From Rutidosis leptorrhynchoides (lineage: Eukaryota > Streptophyta > Magnoliopsida > Asterales > Asteraceae): a stretch of DNA of 64,000 nucleotides. The notes beneath the pieces were generated by a model. The model was not told the DNA's origin. It saw only the letters and a program-made list of their open reading frames with translations, and did not search any database. The stretch is from contig NC_092339.1 in assembly GCF_046630445.1 (NCBI RefSeq), forward strand, positions 58,372,001 through 58,436,000. The letters run 5' to 3'. A program made the position numbers and the translations under genes. Below are positions 59,529-64,000 of this stretch, in pieces. Every line of letters starts with the position of its first letter. The stretch's first letter is position 1.

Positions 59529-60650
59529 ATCGGCTACCACATTTGCCTTCCCCGGGTGGTAACGAATCTCAAAGTCGTAATCATTCAATAATTCAATCCA
59601 CCTACGCTGCCTCATATTCAGTTGTTTCTGATTAAATATGTGTTGAAGACTTTTGTGGTCGGTATATATAATACTTTTGACCCCATATAAGTAGTGCCTC
59701 CAAGTCTTTAATGCAAAAACAACCGCGCCTAATTCCAAATCATGCGTCGTATAATTTTGTTCATGAATCTTCAATTGTCTAGACGCATAAGCAATCACCT
59801 TCGTTCGTTGCATTAATACACAACCGAGACCTTACTTTGATGCGTCACAATAAATCACAAAATCATCATTCCCTTCAGGCAATGACAATATAGGTGCCGT
59901 AGTTAGCTTTTTCTTCAATAACTGAAGCGCTTTCTCTTGTTCATCATTCCATTCAAATTTCTTCCCTTTATGCGTTAATGCAGTAAAGGGTTTTGCTATT
60001 CTGGAAAAGTCTTGGATGAACCTTCTGTAGTAACCAGCTAGTCCTAAAAACTGGCGTATGTGTTTCGGAGTTTTCGGGGTTTCCCACTTTTCAACAGTTT
60101 CTATCTTTGCCGGATCCACCTTAATACCTTTTTTGTTCACTATGTGACCGAGGAATTGAACTTCTTCCAACCAAAATGCACACTTTGAAAATTTAGCGTA
60201 CAATTCTTCCTTCCTCAATACTTCTAACACCTTTCTCAAATGTTCACCGTGTTCTTGGTCATTCTTTGAGTAAATAAGTATGTCATCAATGAAAACAATG
60301 ACAAACTTGTCAAGGTATGGTCCACACACTCGGTTCATAAGGTCCATGAACACAGCTGGTGCATTAGTTAAACCAAATGGCATGACCATAAACTCATAAT
60401 CACCGTAACGTGTTCTGAAAGCATTCTTTGGAATATAATCTTCTTTCACCCGCATTTGATGATACCCGGAACGTAAGTCAATCTTTGAATAAACAGACGA
60501 GCCTTGTAGTTGATCAAATAAGTCGTCGATTCTCGGTAGTGGGTAGCGGTTCTTGATGGTAAGTTTGTTCAACTCTCGGTAGTCGATACACAACCTGAAT
60601 GTACCATCTTTCTTCTTGACAAACAAAACAGGAGCTCCCCACGGTGATGT
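59529..60650 (-). pseudogene. Element A reverse transcriptase and RNase H region
   Basis: Fossil pol part. Reverse transcriptase motifs: [40 protein letters not shown]-like [32 protein letters not shown] and the catalytic [11 protein letters not shown]. Thumb and connection: [19 protein letters not shown] and [12 protein letters not shown]. RNase H: VIYCDASK, then [20 protein letters not shown] and HKSLQHIF. Part of a broken element interrupted by E2. Confidence 0.9.
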
Positions 60651-60656
60651 GCTTGG

Positions 60657-62654
<1,998 letters not shown>

Positions 62655-62787
62655 TTTCTTCAAAATAGTCAAATGGAACAAGTTAATCATACAGAATATT
62701 AAGAGTAGTTAATAGTATTTCGTAGCATAATATGAACTCATTTATAAAAGCTTTTTCTTCATATTAGCGTTTTATAAGTTTAAATTC

Positions 62788-62802
62788 GGGTAGTACCTAC
62801 CC
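62788..62802 (-). other. Internal polypurine-like hairpin upstream of gag in element A
   Basis: gggtagtacctacccattaa mirrors the tract at the 3' LTR border of A (gtacctacccgttaa). GGGTA and TACCC pair. It lies 134 bases upstream of the gag ATG, and matches the internal copies in E1 and E2. Confidence 0.55.
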
Positions 62803-62995
62803 ATTAAGTTCATACTTAGTAGCTAATATATAATTCAACTACTACAATTCTATATGAAAAACTGATTATAATAATATTTCGCGTTCAAACTTTTATACAA
62901 TATTTTACAAACTTACAATACCGCTTATTTTACATAAAGCATGAAATATAGCACACAATAACTTTGATACAAGATAGTTGTGAAGATAATTCTAG

Positions 62996-63679
62996 CTAGT
63001 ACACAAGTCGTTCAGCAAAGGCAATAAATACACATAATTCATACGTCCAGAAACAAGTCATGCATTCTGGTTTTACTAGGACTACTTCCCATCCTTGGTC
63101 TTGTGGAACATAACCGTTATGGCCGTTGATAAGACAGCATGTTGTAACGTCGCCAAAGGGACAAGGGTTACGTAATGTCCAACAGTCCCGTAACAATCTA
63201 AAAACCTCATTTCTTACCCCAATTACCGACTCCGTCACTTGTGGGAACGTTTTGTTTAATAGTTGTAGGCCGATGTTCTTGTTCTCACTTTGGTGAGAAG
63301 CGAACATTACTAATCCGTAAGCATAACATGCTTCTTTATGTTGCATGTTAGCCGCTTTTTCTAAATCACGAAGTCCAATATTCGGATATATTAAGTCAAA
63401 ATAATTTCTTAACCCATTGCGTAAAATAGCATTTGGGTTCCCCGCAATATATGCGTCAAAGTAAACACATCGTAACTTATGGATTTCCCAATGTGATATC
63501 CCCCATCTTTCGAACGAAAGCCTTTTATAAACCAAGGCATTCTTGGAACGTTCTTCGAATGTCTTACAAACTGATCTCGCCTTAAATAGTTGTGCCGAAG
63601 AATTCTGACCGACTCTAGACAAGATTTCATCAATCATTTCTCCGGGTAGGTCTCTTAAAATATTGGGTTGTCTATCCAT
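62996..63679 (-). CDS. F-box protein, At2g35280-like, 227 aa, upstream of gag in element A
   Basis: Intact ORF, same sense as gag. The N terminus is an F-box (LRDLPGEMIDEILSRVGQ, residues ~8-25, then AQLFKARSVCKTFEERSK and VYKRLSFERW), the part that binds the SKP1 adaptor of SCF ubiquitin ligases. The middle has a SEL1-like word (EACYAYGLVMFASHQSENKNIGLQLL). The C terminus has paired Cys (CPFGDVTTCC, CMTCFW). This matches plant F-box proteins of the At2g35280 type as I know them. It lies between the off-window 5' LTR and gag, so it is a passenger gene of the element or a captured host gene; a host gene flanking an unseen boundary cannot be excluded. Confidence 0.65.
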   Translation of the reverse strand: MDRQPNILRDLPGEMIDEILSRVGQNSSAQLFKARSVCKTFEERSKNALVYKRLSFERWGISHWEIHKLRCVYFDAYIAGNPNAILRNGLRNYFDLIYPNIGLRDLEKAANMQHKEACYAYGLVMFASHQSENKNIGLQLLNKTFPQVTESVIGVRNEVFRLLRDCWTLRNPCPFGDVTTCCLINGHNGYVPQDQGWEVVLVKPECMTCFWTYELCVFIAFAERLVY

Positions 63680-63815
63680 TTTGTGTTTTTATACTGTAAA
63701 ATAGACAAGAGTTAGATTCATAAAAAAATACTTATTAATACAAGCAATTTTTACATATATCATAAAGCATAAGCACACTATATTACATATATTACACCAC
63801 ACGAATACAACTATC

Positions 63816-63995
63816 TTATTCCGACTCGCTTGTTTCTTCTTCTTCGGTTTTGGTTCGTTTTGCCAAGTTTCTAGGGATATATGATGTTCCCCTAATACGA
63901 GCCGTCGTTTTCCACATTGGTTTAGAAAAACCTGGTGGTTTAGAGGTTCCCGGGTCATTGTTACAACTTAAGGACTTCGGGGGTTGACGATACAT
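63816..63995 (-). CDS. Small basic/acidic ORF, 59 aa, next to the F-box ORF
   Basis: An ORF of 59 codons starting at 63995 (MYRQPPKSLSCNNDPGTSKP), with a basic middle (WKTTARIRG, NLAKRTKT) and an acidic end (EEEETSESE). It precedes the F-box ORF by about 135 bases on the same strand. No family recognised. It could be an upstream exon or a separate leader ORF of element A. Coding status uncertain. Confidence 0.3.
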   Translation of the reverse strand: MYRQPPKSLSCNNDPGTSKPPGFSKPMWKTTARIRGTSYIPRNLAKRTKTEEEETSESE

Positions 63996-64000
63996 ATAAA

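Overview
This is a window of plant nuclear DNA, almost certainly from a eudicot. The Asteraceae are my best guess, from the general look of the long-LTR Ty3/gypsy families and GATTAATC-type repeats, but no single diagnostic sequence is present. The evidence for a plant is two ordinary host genes with GT-AG introns and AT-rich intergenic DNA, set in nested LTR retrotransposons with plant-type tRNA-Met primer sites, MITEs, SINE-like repeats and a LINE tail.

Layout. 1-8488: the 3' part of a plus-strand Ty3/gypsy chromovirus-like element. An older LTR end lies in its pol (1-171), and a complete solo LTR lies in its own 3' LTR (4699-8145, target duplication ttttc). 8489-10622: upstream region and 5' leader of the first host gene. 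10623-21214: an apparently intact 23-coding-exon gene for a 1609-residue WD40/bromodomain protein of the BRWD/PHIP family. Its introns hold several small repeats. 21215-22674: short convergent intergenic region. 22675-25294, minus strand: an intact four-exon gene for RNA polymerase subunit 9 (115 residues), with a MITE, a LINE tail and satellite-like DNA in its second intron. 25526-26903: two non-autonomous DNA transposons. 27286-33224: a nearly complete Ty1/copia element on the minus strand, with both LTRs and target duplication aacac.

33311-64000 is one nest on the minus strand, four levels deep. A pol-less LTR element (E1) is interrupted in its 5' LTR by a chromovirus-like element (A). A is interrupted in pol by a second pol-less element (E2, complete, target duplication atcgg). 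E2 is interrupted by a solo LTR of family A.

The most unusual system is the E1/E2 pair. They are homologous, share a tRNA-Met primer site, a hairpin beside the polypurine tract and an internal copy of that tract, and have no recognisable reverse transcriptase. At the same internal position each carries a different gene-like cassette with its own TATA box, in antisense to the element: a 151-residue PB1-like ORF in E1 and a 57-residue two-helix membrane ORF in E2. The presumed autonomous partner, A, shares the end signals and carries an F-box ORF upstream of gag. This looks like a family of retroelements with exchangeable passenger genes. Trans-mobilisation and cassette exchange are inferences.
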